Source: CAWEFA01 sp963851385 (lineage in GTDB: Bacteria; Bacteroidota; Bacteroidia; Bacteroidales; DTGW01). Taken from it: a stretch of DNA of 64,000 nucleotides. The notes below the pieces were generated by a model. That model did not search any database and was not told the origin of the DNA. It saw only the letters and a list, made by a program, of their open reading frames with translations. A program made the position numbers and the translations under genes. Shown here piece by piece: positions 37,979 to 48,075 of this stretch; the stretch's first letter is position 1, and each line of letters opens with the position of its first letter. The stretch lies in NCBI GenBank assembly GCA_963851385.1, contig CAWKPE010000032.1, forward strand, positions 1 through 64,000. Direction: 5' to 3'.

Positions 37979-39370
37979 TTATTTTTTATTCAATTGTTTT
38001 TTAATATCCTGAATAGCTTCATCGGCCTTTATTTCACCTGAAAAAACTTTTTCACTATTATTTATCATATTTTCATTTTCTTTACCAAATATATAGGCAA
38101 AAACATTAAGACTGGTTTTGTGCTGCCCGTACTTTTTCTCAATTGTATATTGAAAATCTTCAAACCTGTCTAAACCAAAATTTACATTTGTAAGATTGCC
38201 TTTAATTCCACAAGGTGATTTAGTATATCTTGCCCATTTTTCGGCTACGTCAGGTCGGTTCATAAATAAAAGAAATTTTATAGCTAAGTCTTTATGCGGG
38301 GCATTTTTCGGAACGGCCCAGGTTGAACTGTAACCGCCAAAATAAATTGGTGATGGCTTGAATACGGGTAATTCCGTTGGCATCATATTTCGCAATTTGC
38401 TGCTATCGGTTTTAAGCCAAATATTATACATCCAGGTACCATTGGTATAAAAAAGGCATTTTCCATTTATAGGATAACTCATTGTATTTCCCCAGACTAT
38501 TTTTTCCCAGTTTGAAGGAAGAGGTTTGTAGGCAGAAAACCTTTCAAGTTCATGCAATACTTTATCCCAGGCTATCAGCTTTTTTTCACTGAACCTGGTA
38601 TCTTTAATTTCCTCATAATTGCCAATTTCAGAAAAGAAAAGCATTTGAGCAATAGTGGCGGTTGTTTTCCAGTCTCCTGCCTCAAAAAGAGCTATAATCG
38701 AGTCACCATGTGACTTGTTATAATCAAATACGGCTTTGAGATAACCAATAAAATCGTCATTGGTCATTTCAAATTGTTTTACTTCAATACCAACCTTTTT
38801 AGCAACCTCCGTATTACACCATAAAGGCCAATTATATCCATCGATATAGGGACCTGGACAGATTCCTCCATATTCGGCTTTTGCTTCTTCCGTTAATAAT
38901 TCAGGACGTGTATTTTTTCTAAACTCATCAATTTCACTAAAATCGACTAAATATTTTTTAACCCAGTCGGGATATTTTTCTTTCAAAACCTTATCAATTT
39001 CATATATTGCATTATTAATTCTTATAATATCCCATTCTGGTTTTTCAGAAGTAATTACTGCTGCATTAAATTTGCCCTCTACATTTTCTTTGCTTCTGTT
39101 AGCATATAATTTTTCGGCCCATACCATGTTAATTTTTACATCCTGATTAACAAATTCAAATTCGTTAATAAGTTCCTTTAGCATTTGTTCTTTTTTGCCT
39201 TCATCTAACCAATGACCTATAAAATTAAGTTGAACGGGTTCAACTTTTTGCAATGATTTATAGCTTTCCAAATTATTATTTGAATGTTCTTTAGTACACG
39301 CAAAATGAGATAAAGTCAGACATATTATTATCAGGAATCCACATAAAACAAAAAAAATATTTGCTTTCAT
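37979..39370 (-). CDS. Solute-binding lipoprotein, paralogue 3 of 3
   Basis: A 463-residue lipoprotein (lipobox LSHFACTKE). It keeps the family blocks KVEPVQLNFIGHWLDEGKKE, YGGICPGPYIDGYNWPLWCN, NTEVAKKVGIEVKQFEMTND and KWARYTKSPCGIKGNLTN, but differs in the segment after NQDVKINM (VWAEKLYANRS instead of KFPEEIYFDRR). It is therefore the most divergent of the three. It is first in the transcription direction and is followed by its own terminator. The ligand is unknown; no ABC permease is nearby. Confidence 0.78.
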   Translation of the reverse strand: MKANIFFVLCGFLIIICLTLSHFACTKEHSNNNLESYKSLQKVEPVQLNFIGHWLDEGKKEQMLKELINEFEFVNQDVKINMVWAEKLYANRSKENVEGKFNAAVITSEKPEWDIIRINNAIYEIDKVLKEKYPDWVKKYLVDFSEIDEFRKNTRPELLTEEAKAEYGGICPGPYIDGYNWPLWCNTEVAKKVGIEVKQFEMTNDDFIGYLKAVFDYNKSHGDSIIALFEAGDWKTTATIAQMLFFSEIGNYEEIKDTRFSEKKLIAWDKVLHELERFSAYKPLPSNWEKIVWGNTMSYPINGKCLFYTNGTWMYNIWLKTDSSKLRNMMPTELPVFKPSPIYFGGYSSTWAVPKNAPHKDLAIKFLLFMNRPDVAEKWARYTKSPCGIKGNLTNVNFGLDRFEDFQYTIEKKYGQHKTSLNVFAYIFGKENENMINNSEKVFSGEIKADEAIQDIKKQLNKK

Positions 39371-39796
39371 ACTTTGTTATATCTACGTTTGTACAAAGCT
39401 TGAATTATTAAAATTAATTAATTTTTCAGTCTTATCCTATTGATTAATATTATTAAACAGAACAAAAATTTATTTAAAGTATTTGGTGAGTGATTATAGT
39501 CAAAAAACGGATTAATGTTTGGATTAAGTTTTTTTTATGCTGTTATGGTGTGTGAATATTTGTTCGAAATTTTTTTTAAAGGATTTTAATTATTGGTTTA
39601 TTCTATTTTGAAGGATATGATTTTTATGAAATTTGTATATGTTTTGAAACTTCTGAAGGGGAAAATCTAAAATTATAATTCGCATAAAATTTCAATTCAT
39701 ATCGTTTAATTTGTCATGCTGATATGACAGATTTGCACAAAAACATTCTTGGTAAGAAATTTGTTATAAACGATCAGAACTAAAAAATTTAAAATT
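39371..39796. other. Intergenic region without recognised features
   Basis: About 425 AT-rich bases between the divergent solute-binding gene and the YugP-like gene. I see no ORF, hairpin or consensus promoter that I can support. Confidence 0.5.
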
Positions 39797-40474
39797 ATGA
39801 TTTGGGTAATAATAATTATTTCGATGCTTATAAGCTGGTATCTTGGCTATGTATTGAAATCGAAGTTTAAAGAATATTCACAATTGTCCATTGGGCAAAA
39901 TTTGAGCGGAAAAGAAATTGCCGAACGAATGTTAAACTCCAATGGAATTTACGACGTTAAAGTAATTTCGGTGGAAGGTTCACTAACAGATCACTACAAT
40001 CCCCTAAATAAAACTGTGAATTTAAGTCTGAATGTTTACAACGGACGTAATGTTGCAGCAGCAGCCGTTGCCGCCCACGAATGTGGACATGCTTTACAGC
40101 ACGCCAATGCATACAGTTTTCTCCAGATGCGTTCAGCACTTGTGCCAGTAGTTAGTTTTTCCTCAAATTGGGTTCAGTGGATTCTATTGGCTGGAGTATT
40201 AATGATGCAATCTTTTCCTTATCTGCTTTTGTTTGGTATTATTCTTTTTGCGCTGACAACCCTTTTTAGTTTTATTACTCTGCCGGTTGAAATTGATGCC
40301 AGCAGAAGAGCACTGATTTGGCTTGAGAATAGCGGACTTACTTCGAGTTACCAGCATGACAAAGCAAAAGATGCATTAAAATGGGCAGCTTACACATATG
40401 TTGTTGCAGCACTATCATCATTAGCTGTTTTACTTTATTATATTTCGTTATTTGCAGGCGGAAGAAGAAACTAA
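39797..40474 (+). CDS. Membrane zinc metallopeptidase, YugP family
   Basis: A 225-residue protein of the YugP/PF04298 family. The N-terminal helix (residues 1-18) anchors it. The zinc motif HECGH lies in VAAHECGHALQHANAY, and two or three more membrane helices follow (about 115-165 and 200-220). The family-typical NLSGKEIAERMLNSNG and DHYNPLNKTVNLS precede the active site. The physiological substrate is not known in most species. It is monocistronic and ends at a bidirectional terminator. Confidence 0.88.
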   Translation: MIWVIIIISMLISWYLGYVLKSKFKEYSQLSIGQNLSGKEIAERMLNSNGIYDVKVISVEGSLTDHYNPLNKTVNLSLNVYNGRNVAAAAVAAHECGHALQHANAYSFLQMRSALVPVVSFSSNWVQWILLAGVLMMQSFPYLLLFGIILFALTTLFSFITLPVEIDASRRALIWLENSGLTSSYQHDKAKDALKWAAYTYVVAALSSLAVLLYYISLFAGGRRN

Positions 40475-40529
40475 ATTAATAACCCAATGTGCATTTGAAT
40501 TGAAGGATAACGTTTATTTATAATATTTT

Positions 40530-40566
40530 AAAAAGTCCGGTTAATAAATACTTCCGGACTTTTTTT
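40530..40566. terminator. Bidirectional terminator between convergent genes
   Basis: AAAAGTCCGG (40531-40540) pairs with CCGGACTTTT (40554-40563), flanked by A and T runs, between the YugP-like gene and the convergent TonB receptor gene. Confidence 0.85.
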
Positions 40567-42673
40567 ATTTGCTGAAATTAAAATTTATTAACACAAAATA
40601 TCTTCTTCCCGGAGAGATATTGTCAAAACTTGTAGGATTTACAGTATTGAAAATATTATCAATTCCAAATGTTAATGAAAGGCGCGATTTATATGTTTGG
40701 GTAATGCTGGTTTTCCATAAACTATATGGATTGTCTTGAAATGTTTGTGCTGGTTCTCCCGGCACTGCAATCGGAACATAAGTCCTGAACCCATTATATT
40801 TCCCAAACAAGTCATAGGATGTTTTTTGCCTAAAAAGATAGAACGAATACTTAAAACTAAAATTTGCTGAAACCGGGCTTATACTGCTAAGATGGCTACC
40901 AGTTACACTGTTTCGTGCATCAACAAGGCTTATGCCGCCAGTTATCATCAGCTTTTTTATGGGCATAACTTTTTCCATAAAATCAACGCCTATGATGGTT
41001 GCTGAAGAATCATTTGTTTTTGTATCGGTTAATTTTTTGTTTGTAATTGACCAGTTATCCGTAATTATATTCTGTACACGGTTATAATAAATGTTAATGG
41101 AATGATCTACCCAACTATCGTTCAATTCAACAGAGTAACCAATATATTGCGAATTCTCGGGCTTTAAATTGGGATTGCCTTTTAGGTAGAAATCCAATCC
41201 ACCGAAAGTATGGTCAAAATTATAGTACATTTCTTTTAAAGTTGGGGAACGATAACCAAACCCATAAGATAAGCGATAAATTAAATTATCTTTCTTAGCC
41301 ATAATTGCAAATTTTGGTACAAAATGCAAACCATAGGTTGAATGATCTGTTGCTCTGAAACCTATGATGGCAGAAAACGCATTGTTTATTTTAATATCGT
41401 CCTGTCCGAACAATACCGATTCATATGCCTTATATATGCCTTTCGGCACAAATTCCCCATCAGAACTTAATTGTTCAGGCAAATATTCAATCCCGGAAGT
41501 AAATTTATTGAAGGAATAAACATTATTAATTGTCAGCCTCGCATCCTGAATGAAATTGTACCCATTGCCTAACAAATATCCATAGGTGGAAAAATCGTCA
41601 TTATAATATGACAATTGCACATTAGCAGAATCGTTAATTTTATAATACATTTTGGCATTCCCGCTCAGGTCGCGTGATTCGTCATCGGGCAAAATCCCAA
41701 GGCCATCGTAAAAATGTTCGAAATACAACCTTCCGTTTACTGAAAAGGAGAGTTTTTTTGACAAATCGAATTCAAACTTTTGAGAAAAGGAAGCATTCAT
41801 AAATTTTTGCTGCGTCCAACCGTTGTCTGGTAATTGATATCCATCGGTTTGGTTATAGGCCAGGCCGGTTAGCGACAAAAAATTATCTGCCTTTTCCGAA
41901 AATGTTGTCCCCGATTCCAGTTCATTATATTTTGAATACCTGGCAAAAGCATTTAATTCAAACGGAAGTACCGGCTTTTTGGTAATGATGTTAATTACGC
42001 CGCCAATGGCATTGGAACCATACAAAGCCGATGAAGCCCCTTTTACCACTTCAATACGTTCAACATTATTAAGGTTAAGCATCGAATAATCAACATCACC
42101 GTTCGACTCACCGGCAATTCTTTCTCCATCAACAAGTACAAGAATATATTCAGAAGTCATTCCCTGGAAAGTCATTGTCGGCCTCAATGGAGTTTGTTCA
42201 ACGTTAAAATCGAGTCCTGGCACTTCATGTTCTAAAGCATCTGCAACATTTGTTATACCTATTTCTTTGAGGTTGTCAGGATAAATAACTTGTGTAAGAA
42301 TTGGCGTTTCTTTTAATTTTTTTTCAGTGCGGGTACCGGTAACAACAATACCGTCCATATCAACAATAGAGGGATTAAGGAATATGGTAAAAATGCTATC
42401 CATATTAAATGGAACTGATGATACCTTTAATTCTTTTGTTTCAAAACCCAAAAATGAAACTGAAATAAGAAAATTGCCTTTTTTTAAGCCTGTTATTTTG
42501 AAATTTCCATTTTCGTCTGAAGCCGAAACCTTATGAATATTTTGGATGCGAATAATTGCACCGGTTATAGGTTCGTTGTTAGTAAAATCAACAACTTTTC
42601 CGGTTATGGAAAATTCCTGGGCGTTTGCAATTCCTATTTGCAATAAAACTAAAACATATAATATTTTCATCAC
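40565..42673 (-). CDS. TonB-dependent outer-membrane receptor, probably heme/HmuR-type
   Basis: A 702-residue receptor. Signal peptide (residues 1-18, IANAQ), then a carboxypeptidase-regulatory-like domain (about 20-100, GKVVDFTNNEPITGAII). The plug domain has VTGTRTEKKLKETPILTQV and SSALYGSNAIGGVINIITKK, and the rest is a 22-strand barrel ending in Phe-Ser-Lys. It imports a ligand across the outer membrane with TonB energy. The HmuY-type gene directly upstream in the same operon points to heme or a related porphyrin. The cognate TonB-ExbBD is not in the window. Confidence 0.88.
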   Translation of the reverse strand: MMKILYVLVLLQIGIANAQEFSITGKVVDFTNNEPITGAIIRIQNIHKVSASDENGNFKITGLKKGNFLISVSFLGFETKELKVSSVPFNMDSIFTIFLNPSIVDMDGIVVTGTRTEKKLKETPILTQVIYPDNLKEIGITNVADALEHEVPGLDFNVEQTPLRPTMTFQGMTSEYILVLVDGERIAGESNGDVDYSMLNLNNVERIEVVKGASSALYGSNAIGGVINIITKKPVLPFELNAFARYSKYNELESGTTFSEKADNFLSLTGLAYNQTDGYQLPDNGWTQQKFMNASFSQKFEFDLSKKLSFSVNGRLYFEHFYDGLGILPDDESRDLSGNAKMYYKINDSANVQLSYYNDDFSTYGYLLGNGYNFIQDARLTINNVYSFNKFTSGIEYLPEQLSSDGEFVPKGIYKAYESVLFGQDDIKINNAFSAIIGFRATDHSTYGLHFVPKFAIMAKKDNLIYRLSYGFGYRSPTLKEMYYNFDHTFGGLDFYLKGNPNLKPENSQYIGYSVELNDSWVDHSINIYYNRVQNIITDNWSITNKKLTDTKTNDSSATIIGVDFMEKVMPIKKLMITGGISLVDARNSVTGSHLSSISPVSANFSFKYSFYLFRQKTSYDLFGKYNGFRTYVPIAVPGEPAQTFQDNPYSLWKTSITQTYKSRLSLTFGIDNIFNTVNPTSFDNISPGRRYFVLINFNFSK

Positions 42674-42738
42674 TATAAAGAGAATAATTGCCAGGCACTT
42701 TAGAAAACCAAATGCCTGACAATATTAGATATTAAAAA

Positions 42739-43341
42739 TTATTGCAAGGTCTTTGAACCATTCGGTTGATAAAAATAAGTAAATGTAAAGTATCCACTAG
42801 ATGTAATAATGTTTGCATCTTTTGGATTGTAATAGCTGTTGATAAGGAATTTGGCATATTTATTTGTGGCTGTCCTGATAATATAAACCGTATTCATTGT
42901 TGTAAGGACATGGGTTGTAGAATTGTAATTATACCAAAGCGAAAGCAAAGGATTTGTGACCAATGTATCATTCACGCCTTCTTCTCCCGGCAAAATATTT
43001 AAATTATCAGTAATGAAAGTGGTAGTATCAGAAACCAAAACAAGCTGGGTAAATCCACTCGCTCCTGTTTTGCCAGAATTGCTAGCCCCGCCGGTTCCTT
43101 TACCAGAGAAGCCACTGTTTGTCCTGATATTAGTTCTTTGAAAAGCCAAGTCCCAAGCTGTTGAAGTGTCTGGTCTGCTTATTTGTAATGAGTCGCCTTT
43201 GGCGAAAGAAAAATAAACCCATTTGGTAAAACTGGTATCAATTATTGTGAAGGTTTTGCCAATAGGAGTTGTAGATTCAGTTTTTTTGCAGCCCATTAAC
43301 ATCATTGCATAAGCAACTATTGTTATATATAATAATTTCAT
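42739..43341 (-). CDS. hmuY: HmuY-like heme-binding lipoprotein
   Basis: About 200 residues from the ATG at 43341, preferred because it opens a lipoprotein signal ending MLMGCKK; the longer frame to 43419 adds 26 unlikely residues. HmuY features are WVYFSFAKGD, the DLAFQRTNIRTNSG block and SGKGTGG. HmuY proteins of Bacteroidota are surface hemophores that pass heme to a TonB receptor, here the gene 66 nt downstream. Heme-ligand residues cannot be assigned by eye. The operon order is small RPPP protein, HmuY, receptor. Confidence 0.8.
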   Translation of the reverse strand: MKLLYITIVAYAMMLMGCKKTESTTPIGKTFTIIDTSFTKWVYFSFAKGDSLQISRPDTSTAWDLAFQRTNIRTNSGFSGKGTGGASNSGKTGASGFTQLVLVSDTTTFITDNLNILPGEEGVNDTLVTNPLLSLWYNYNSTTHVLTTMNTVYIIRTATNKYAKFLINSYYNPKDANIITSSGYFTFTYFYQPNGSKTLQ

Positions 43342-43476
43342 TTTTATGTTATTTAATTTTTGAATAATTGATAAATATAGGAACTTATGTTCCCAGATGA
43401 AAAAGAATATTAAAAGCAAATCCTGAGGATTTTCCTCAATAATTTACTTTATTAATATTTCAAAACTAAGATTTAT

Positions 43477-43836
43477 TTAAACTGAAGGCGGAGGACGTGA
43501 AAACAGTGAAAATATTAACTGAAAAGAATATTCTTCAATTGGCTTGATTAATATTTTAAATCTATTGCATTTTTTGTAAAAGACTTGAATGAAATAATTT
43601 TTACAGGCGATATTCTTTATTTGTTTTTTGCTAAAATCATTAAACTTGCAAGTGTCCTTTTTTAATATAACTTTATGGGAATTGCATTTTGAGTGATAAA
43701 TAATTTTATCGTTAGGTTGTTTTTCCTGCGATTTTGATTTAATGGAATTAAAAGAAAATACTCCCAACCCCGCCAAATAGAGAACGGAAAGTAAAATATA
43801 AGGTATATGTGCAGAAAATAACCCGAAGAAAAACAT
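43477..43836 (-). CDS. Small membrane-anchored protein of the HmuY operon, unknown function
   Basis: 119 residues: one N-terminal membrane helix (about 8-28, PYILLSVLYLAGLGVFSF), then a basic, Cys-containing region with four Cys, ending in SRPPPSV. I do not recognise a characterised family. It is the first gene of the probable operon with HmuY and the TonB receptor (58 nt before the longest HmuY frame). A role in iron or heme handling is inferred from position only. Confidence 0.5.
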   Translation of the reverse strand: MFFFGLFSAHIPYILLSVLYLAGLGVFSFNSIKSKSQEKQPNDKIIYHSKCNSHKVILKKDTCKFNDFSKKQIKNIACKNYFIQVFYKKCNRFKILIKPIEEYSFQLIFSLFSRPPPSV

Positions 43837-43983
43837 TTATATAATTTTTATAATGAAATAAACATAGATGCAAATTCAATAATATTTTTTTAAACTATAT
43901 AAAGAAAAAAGTTAAATGTACTCTGACAAATTAACATATACAATATTTTTTCTGAAAACAAAGATTAAATTTTTCTGGTTCAA

Positions 43984-46629
43984 TTATTTTCCCAGCACAC
44001 ATGCTTTTTTAAATTCTCTGGTTTTTCCTTTATCTGATAACAAAAGAGCATATACGATATAAATTCCGGGAGGTTCAAGTTTATGATCATCTGAGGTACC
44101 ATCCCATGTGAATGAATTATTTGAACCCAGATATTGTTTGGCAACAAGATGCCTCATTATTATACCGGAGGAATTGAAAATATTTACAGTGGCCGTATAT
44201 CCAGGTGAATCCGGTTTAATTCCAATTATGGTATAATCATCACGTCCGTCATTATTGGGTGTGAATACATCCGGGACAATTGTCACTATTTCCTCATTAT
44301 TTGTTTCAATTGCTAATTGTGAATTTGCATAACCCGGCGTAGCATATCCTGCAGTTTGTGACGCTGAATGCCAGTTTGAAGATTGCTGGGTTGGCCAGTC
44401 AGCCTGAAGTCTTTCTAATGATACACCCTCATCGCTGCTTAATAAAGCAAAATGCATGTTCACGTTATACTCAAATCTATCAATAATTTTGTTACTTGTT
44501 GTTTGCAGAACTATTATTCCATGATCATCGGGAAGAGAAGGAAAATCAGGCTGTTCTATAATTGCTTTTTTATCCTTTAAAGTATAGAATTTTTTAATTC
44601 CATCTATATTAGTAGTAATAGCCAGATATGTTTTCGGGTACAGTAGAAATCCAGGTTTGGCTAAAGGAACATCTGCTTTGATATTACCTGATGAAGTGTC
44701 AATAGTTGCAATGATAATTGATCCTGCATCAATTACTTTGTTAGAACGATTGTATATTTCTATAAACTCCGAGCCATAAGGAAAAGAATTGAATAATACT
44801 TCATTAATGACTACATCGAAACTGTCGGGCTGTTGCGGTATTGTAACAGGAATAATTAAATCATCAGCAAGAGTATTTCCTGCACAATCGCATAGCGCTT
44901 TTTTAACGTGAAGTTCATATTTTTTGCCTGCTTCAAGTTTCTTATTAAAATTTAAAATGATTGACGAAAAATCATCTATTGGAAAATCAATACTATCAGG
45001 GTAACCAATTCCGCTATCGAGAAAAAAGCTAGATGGATCTATTTCAAAAGAAAGTGGTTCGGAAAAATGTAAAATTATTTCGCTGTCATTTGGTACACGG
45101 ATATTATAAAACTCAGGCGAAGTATTATCCGGATTTGTGTCCCAAACACTATTTTGTCTTCCTGGCGTTCCACCTGATTTGTCTATAGATGGTGACCAAT
45201 TTTCTTTCCCACTGCAAGGATTCATCGGATCAATCATTTCGAGTGACCAACCACCTGATTTTTTATAGTCATCATCATACCAACTGTCACTGTAATTGAC
45301 AAATGAAATTGTGTAATTATTAGAATCTGATAACATTACAGAAGTTCCTGTATTTGTAAGCAAGTATGTAAAATTTGAATAGCTCAAAGTTGGACCAAAT
45401 TTATCGAATGATGATTTTGCCAAATCAGAACATAAAATTAAATAACCTTTTGAGGGAATTATAAAATCCGGAAATGTCATATAATAACTACGTACTGTCA
45501 GTTTCCATTTGTTTATATTTATTGGGTAATCCGAACGGTTATATAATTCAAGGTATTCATAAGGAGGCAATCCGACTGCAGGTTCCGGATCCGCCATAAT
45601 TTCAGTTATAAGAACATCGTATGCAGTAGAAACATAATAAACAAGTTGCTTTGAATAAGGCAACATTATATTACCTTTTAAATCTGCAATTCCTGAAACA
45701 TTAAACATGAACCATACACCGGAGATGAATTTTTCCGTGTATATTAATTTTATATGATTATCATCTATTTTTAAAATTGAATCGGGTATTTCTGATGTTG
45801 GCTCAATAATAAAGTTATTTTTATTTATTGAAGAAAAATCAACCGGTTTGTTAAATTGTAAATCAATTTCATACTTCGAGACAATTGCCGTATCAATATA
45901 AGGTTTGACGGTATCATTAATAAAAGTGCCATCAATATTAATATCATCAATCCAAAGTTTTTGATCCTGAGACGATGAATATTTATAATAAATGCCAAAA
46001 TAATATGTTTCCGGAACATAAGTTATAAGGGCACTTCCAACAGTCTTTAAATTTTCAAAAGTTCCGTTAGCGCTAAGTCTTAATATCCAATTTCCATCAG
46101 GGTTTCTTTCTATATTAACTAAAGCAGAAGAATCGCCAACAGATGTTTCCCAGTTTAATGTGCTTTGTAAAACAACAGTGGCATTCCCGTTTTCAATCTT
46201 CCATATTTTCAGAAGGTCATCGCTTCCAGTATAATTGACGCCAACGGCAATTGCACATATTTTTCCATCAGGACACATATTTGAAGCAGAATTATCAGAA
46301 GCCAGGAAAAAAGCCCAGTTATTGGCTGATGATGGATTATAGCTGTGCCTTATTCTAAATGACCATTGAATAGTATCATTATAATTAATATTTTGGGGAT
46401 AAATAAATGAAATCTGATCGTTATCAGCAATAGGGCTATCGAAAACATGATGGAGTGAATATGTTCCACTAATAGGTTCAAGAGGAGAGGCTTCCCATCT
46501 GCCAGCTGTACTTTGCTGCCAACCATTCAATTTCCCATCTTCAAAATTAAAATGCAACTGAGGGTATGCCGGACATACAAGCAGGAAAATATTACAGAGA
46601 ATAAAAATTGATTTCCAATTTAATTGCAT
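43984..46629 (-). CDS. Lamin-tail-domain surface protein with T9SS type B sorting domain
   Basis: 881 residues. After the signal peptide (ending near CPAYPQ) is a laminin-G-like jelly-roll region (to about 225, HFNFEDGKLNGWQQS). Ig-like SbsA-type segments (DLQFNKPVDF, LKIDDNHIKLIY) alternate with two lamin-tail domains (VLITEIMADPEPAVG with YEYLELYNRS, and VVINEVLFNSFPYGS with EFIEIYNRS). The end is a type B sorting domain (VFTPNNDGRDDYTIIG, FTWDGTSDD, GIYIVYALL). It should be secreted by T9SS and kept at the surface or released; type B proteins often remain attached with PorP/SprF partners. None is nearby. Function unknown. Confidence 0.85.
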   Translation of the reverse strand: MQLNWKSIFILCNIFLLVCPAYPQLHFNFEDGKLNGWQQSTAGRWEASPLEPISGTYSLHHVFDSPIADNDQISFIYPQNINYNDTIQWSFRIRHSYNPSSANNWAFFLASDNSASNMCPDGKICAIAVGVNYTGSDDLLKIWKIENGNATVVLQSTLNWETSVGDSSALVNIERNPDGNWILRLSANGTFENLKTVGSALITYVPETYYFGIYYKYSSSQDQKLWIDDINIDGTFINDTVKPYIDTAIVSKYEIDLQFNKPVDFSSINKNNFIIEPTSEIPDSILKIDDNHIKLIYTEKFISGVWFMFNVSGIADLKGNIMLPYSKQLVYYVSTAYDVLITEIMADPEPAVGLPPYEYLELYNRSDYPININKWKLTVRSYYMTFPDFIIPSKGYLILCSDLAKSSFDKFGPTLSYSNFTYLLTNTGTSVMLSDSNNYTISFVNYSDSWYDDDYKKSGGWSLEMIDPMNPCSGKENWSPSIDKSGGTPGRQNSVWDTNPDNTSPEFYNIRVPNDSEIILHFSEPLSFEIDPSSFFLDSGIGYPDSIDFPIDDFSSIILNFNKKLEAGKKYELHVKKALCDCAGNTLADDLIIPVTIPQQPDSFDVVINEVLFNSFPYGSEFIEIYNRSNKVIDAGSIIIATIDTSSGNIKADVPLAKPGFLLYPKTYLAITTNIDGIKKFYTLKDKKAIIEQPDFPSLPDDHGIIVLQTTSNKIIDRFEYNVNMHFALLSSDEGVSLERLQADWPTQQSSNWHSASQTAGYATPGYANSQLAIETNNEEIVTIVPDVFTPNNDGRDDYTIIGIKPDSPGYTATVNIFNSSGIIMRHLVAKQYLGSNNSFTWDGTSDDHKLEPPGIYIVYALLLSDKGKTREFKKACVLGK

Positions 46630-46777
46630 AATATAAAAAGTTTAAAACATTTTTTATTTAGCTTCAACCCTTAAATAAAAAAGTCTCCTATAATATGAAA
46701 TTTTTATTAATTTGACTACAAACAATATAAAAATAGAATATTTTTGTAATTCAAAATATTTTAAACAAAAAAAAGTT

Positions 46778-47788
46778 ATGAAAATTGCAATTGTTGGTGT
46801 CAGTGGTGCGGTAGGACAGGAGTTTCTAAAAATACTAGAGGAAAGAAATTTGCCTGCCGACGAATTGTTATTATTTGGTTCATCTCGCAGTGCCGGTAAA
46901 AATTATAGTTTTAAAGGAAAAAATATTACAGTTAAAGAACTTAAGCATAACGATGACTTTAAGGGTATTGATATAGCTTTGGCTTCTGCCGGGGCAAGTA
47001 CTTCAAAGGAATTTGCTTCTGACATTACAAAATTTGGCACAGTAATGATTGATAATTCCAGCGCTTTTCGTATGGATAATGATGTTCCTTTGATTGTTCC
47101 TGAGGTCAATCCGGATGATTGCAAAAATCGTCCCTGGAATATTATTGCCAATCCAAATTGTTCAACCATTATCATGGTAGTTGCTTTAAAACCTATTCAG
47201 GATCTTTCGAAAATCAGGAAAGTTCACGTAGCAACTTATCAGGCTGCCAGCGGTGCAGGAGCTGCTGCAATGGAAGAACTTAAAACCCAAATTGGACAAG
47301 TGATGGAAGGGAAACCGGTTACTGTTGAAAAATTCAAATATCAACTTGCTTTTAATTTAATTCCACACATAGATATTTTCCTTGACAATGACTATACGAA
47401 GGAAGAAATGAAAATGCATAACGAAACCCGGAAAATTATGCACGCCGATATGGATGTGAGTGCAACTGTCGTTCGTGTGCCAGTAATGCGTGCACATTCA
47501 GAAGCTGTCTGGGTCGAAACTGAAAAACCGTTAGGCGTTGAGCAGGTTCGTTCTGCTATGAAAAAGGCAGAAGGTTTGGTTGTTGAAGATGATCCTAAAA
47601 ATTTCAAATATCCTATGCCTTTGTTTGTTGCAGGTAAAGATCCGGTTTATGTGGGGCGCATTAGGAAGGATCTGACAAGTGCAAACGGAATAGCATTTTG
47701 GTGCGTTGGGGATCAGATAAAAAAAGGAGCTGCTTTGAATGCAATTCAAATAGCAGAGTATATGATTAAACACAGGTTGTTAAAATAA
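46778..47788 (+). CDS. asd: Aspartate-semialdehyde dehydrogenase
   Basis: 336 residues starting at the ATG at 46778, where MKIAIVGVSGAVGQEFL opens the Rossmann fold. The earlier TTG (46712) adds 22 residues and is rejected. The active-site Cys is in IANPNCSTIIMV, followed by the substrate-binding region (ATYQAASGAGAAAMEEL) and the conserved RVPVMRAHSEAVWVE. It reduces aspartyl phosphate to aspartate semialdehyde for lysine, diaminopimelate, methionine and threonine synthesis. It is monocistronic. TATTTTTG at 46739-46746 may be its -7 element. Confidence 0.95.
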   Translation: MKIAIVGVSGAVGQEFLKILEERNLPADELLLFGSSRSAGKNYSFKGKNITVKELKHNDDFKGIDIALASAGASTSKEFASDITKFGTVMIDNSSAFRMDNDVPLIVPEVNPDDCKNRPWNIIANPNCSTIIMVVALKPIQDLSKIRKVHVATYQAASGAGAAAMEELKTQIGQVMEGKPVTVEKFKYQLAFNLIPHIDIFLDNDYTKEEMKMHNETRKIMHADMDVSATVVRVPVMRAHSEAVWVETEKPLGVEQVRSAMKKAEGLVVEDDPKNFKYPMPLFVAGKDPVYVGRIRKDLTSANGIAFWCVGDQIKKGAALNAIQIAEYMIKHRLLK

Positions 47789-48002
47789 ATCTCGAATTAT
47801 ATATTAGCAACTGCATGATACAATAGGAATATGTAGTTGCTAAATTCTTAAATAAACAAAATTGTTTTAAGGATTTCTTTTTAATTATTCGAATAATGCA
47901 TAACTTAGTAAAAGATATATTTTAATATATTTCTGTTGACTATAACGTAACAATGAACAAAATCGTGAATTAAACCGTTATTAATTATATTGAAACATAA
48001 AG

Positions 48003-48010
48003 TAAATTTG
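48003..48010 (+). promoter_or_regulatory. Possible -7 element for the HNH/H1-like gene
   Basis: TAAATTTG, an exact match 66 nt before the start; no clear -33 box. Confidence 0.35.
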
Positions 48011-48075
48011 GAATAATATAATAAAAGAGATAACTTTAGATTTAGATATAACATATAATTAAAATTATAACAATT

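Noticed and set aside
46712..46777. N-terminal extension of Asd from a TTG start
   Set aside because: The Rossmann strand begins right after the ATG at 46778; the extension has no family counterpart.
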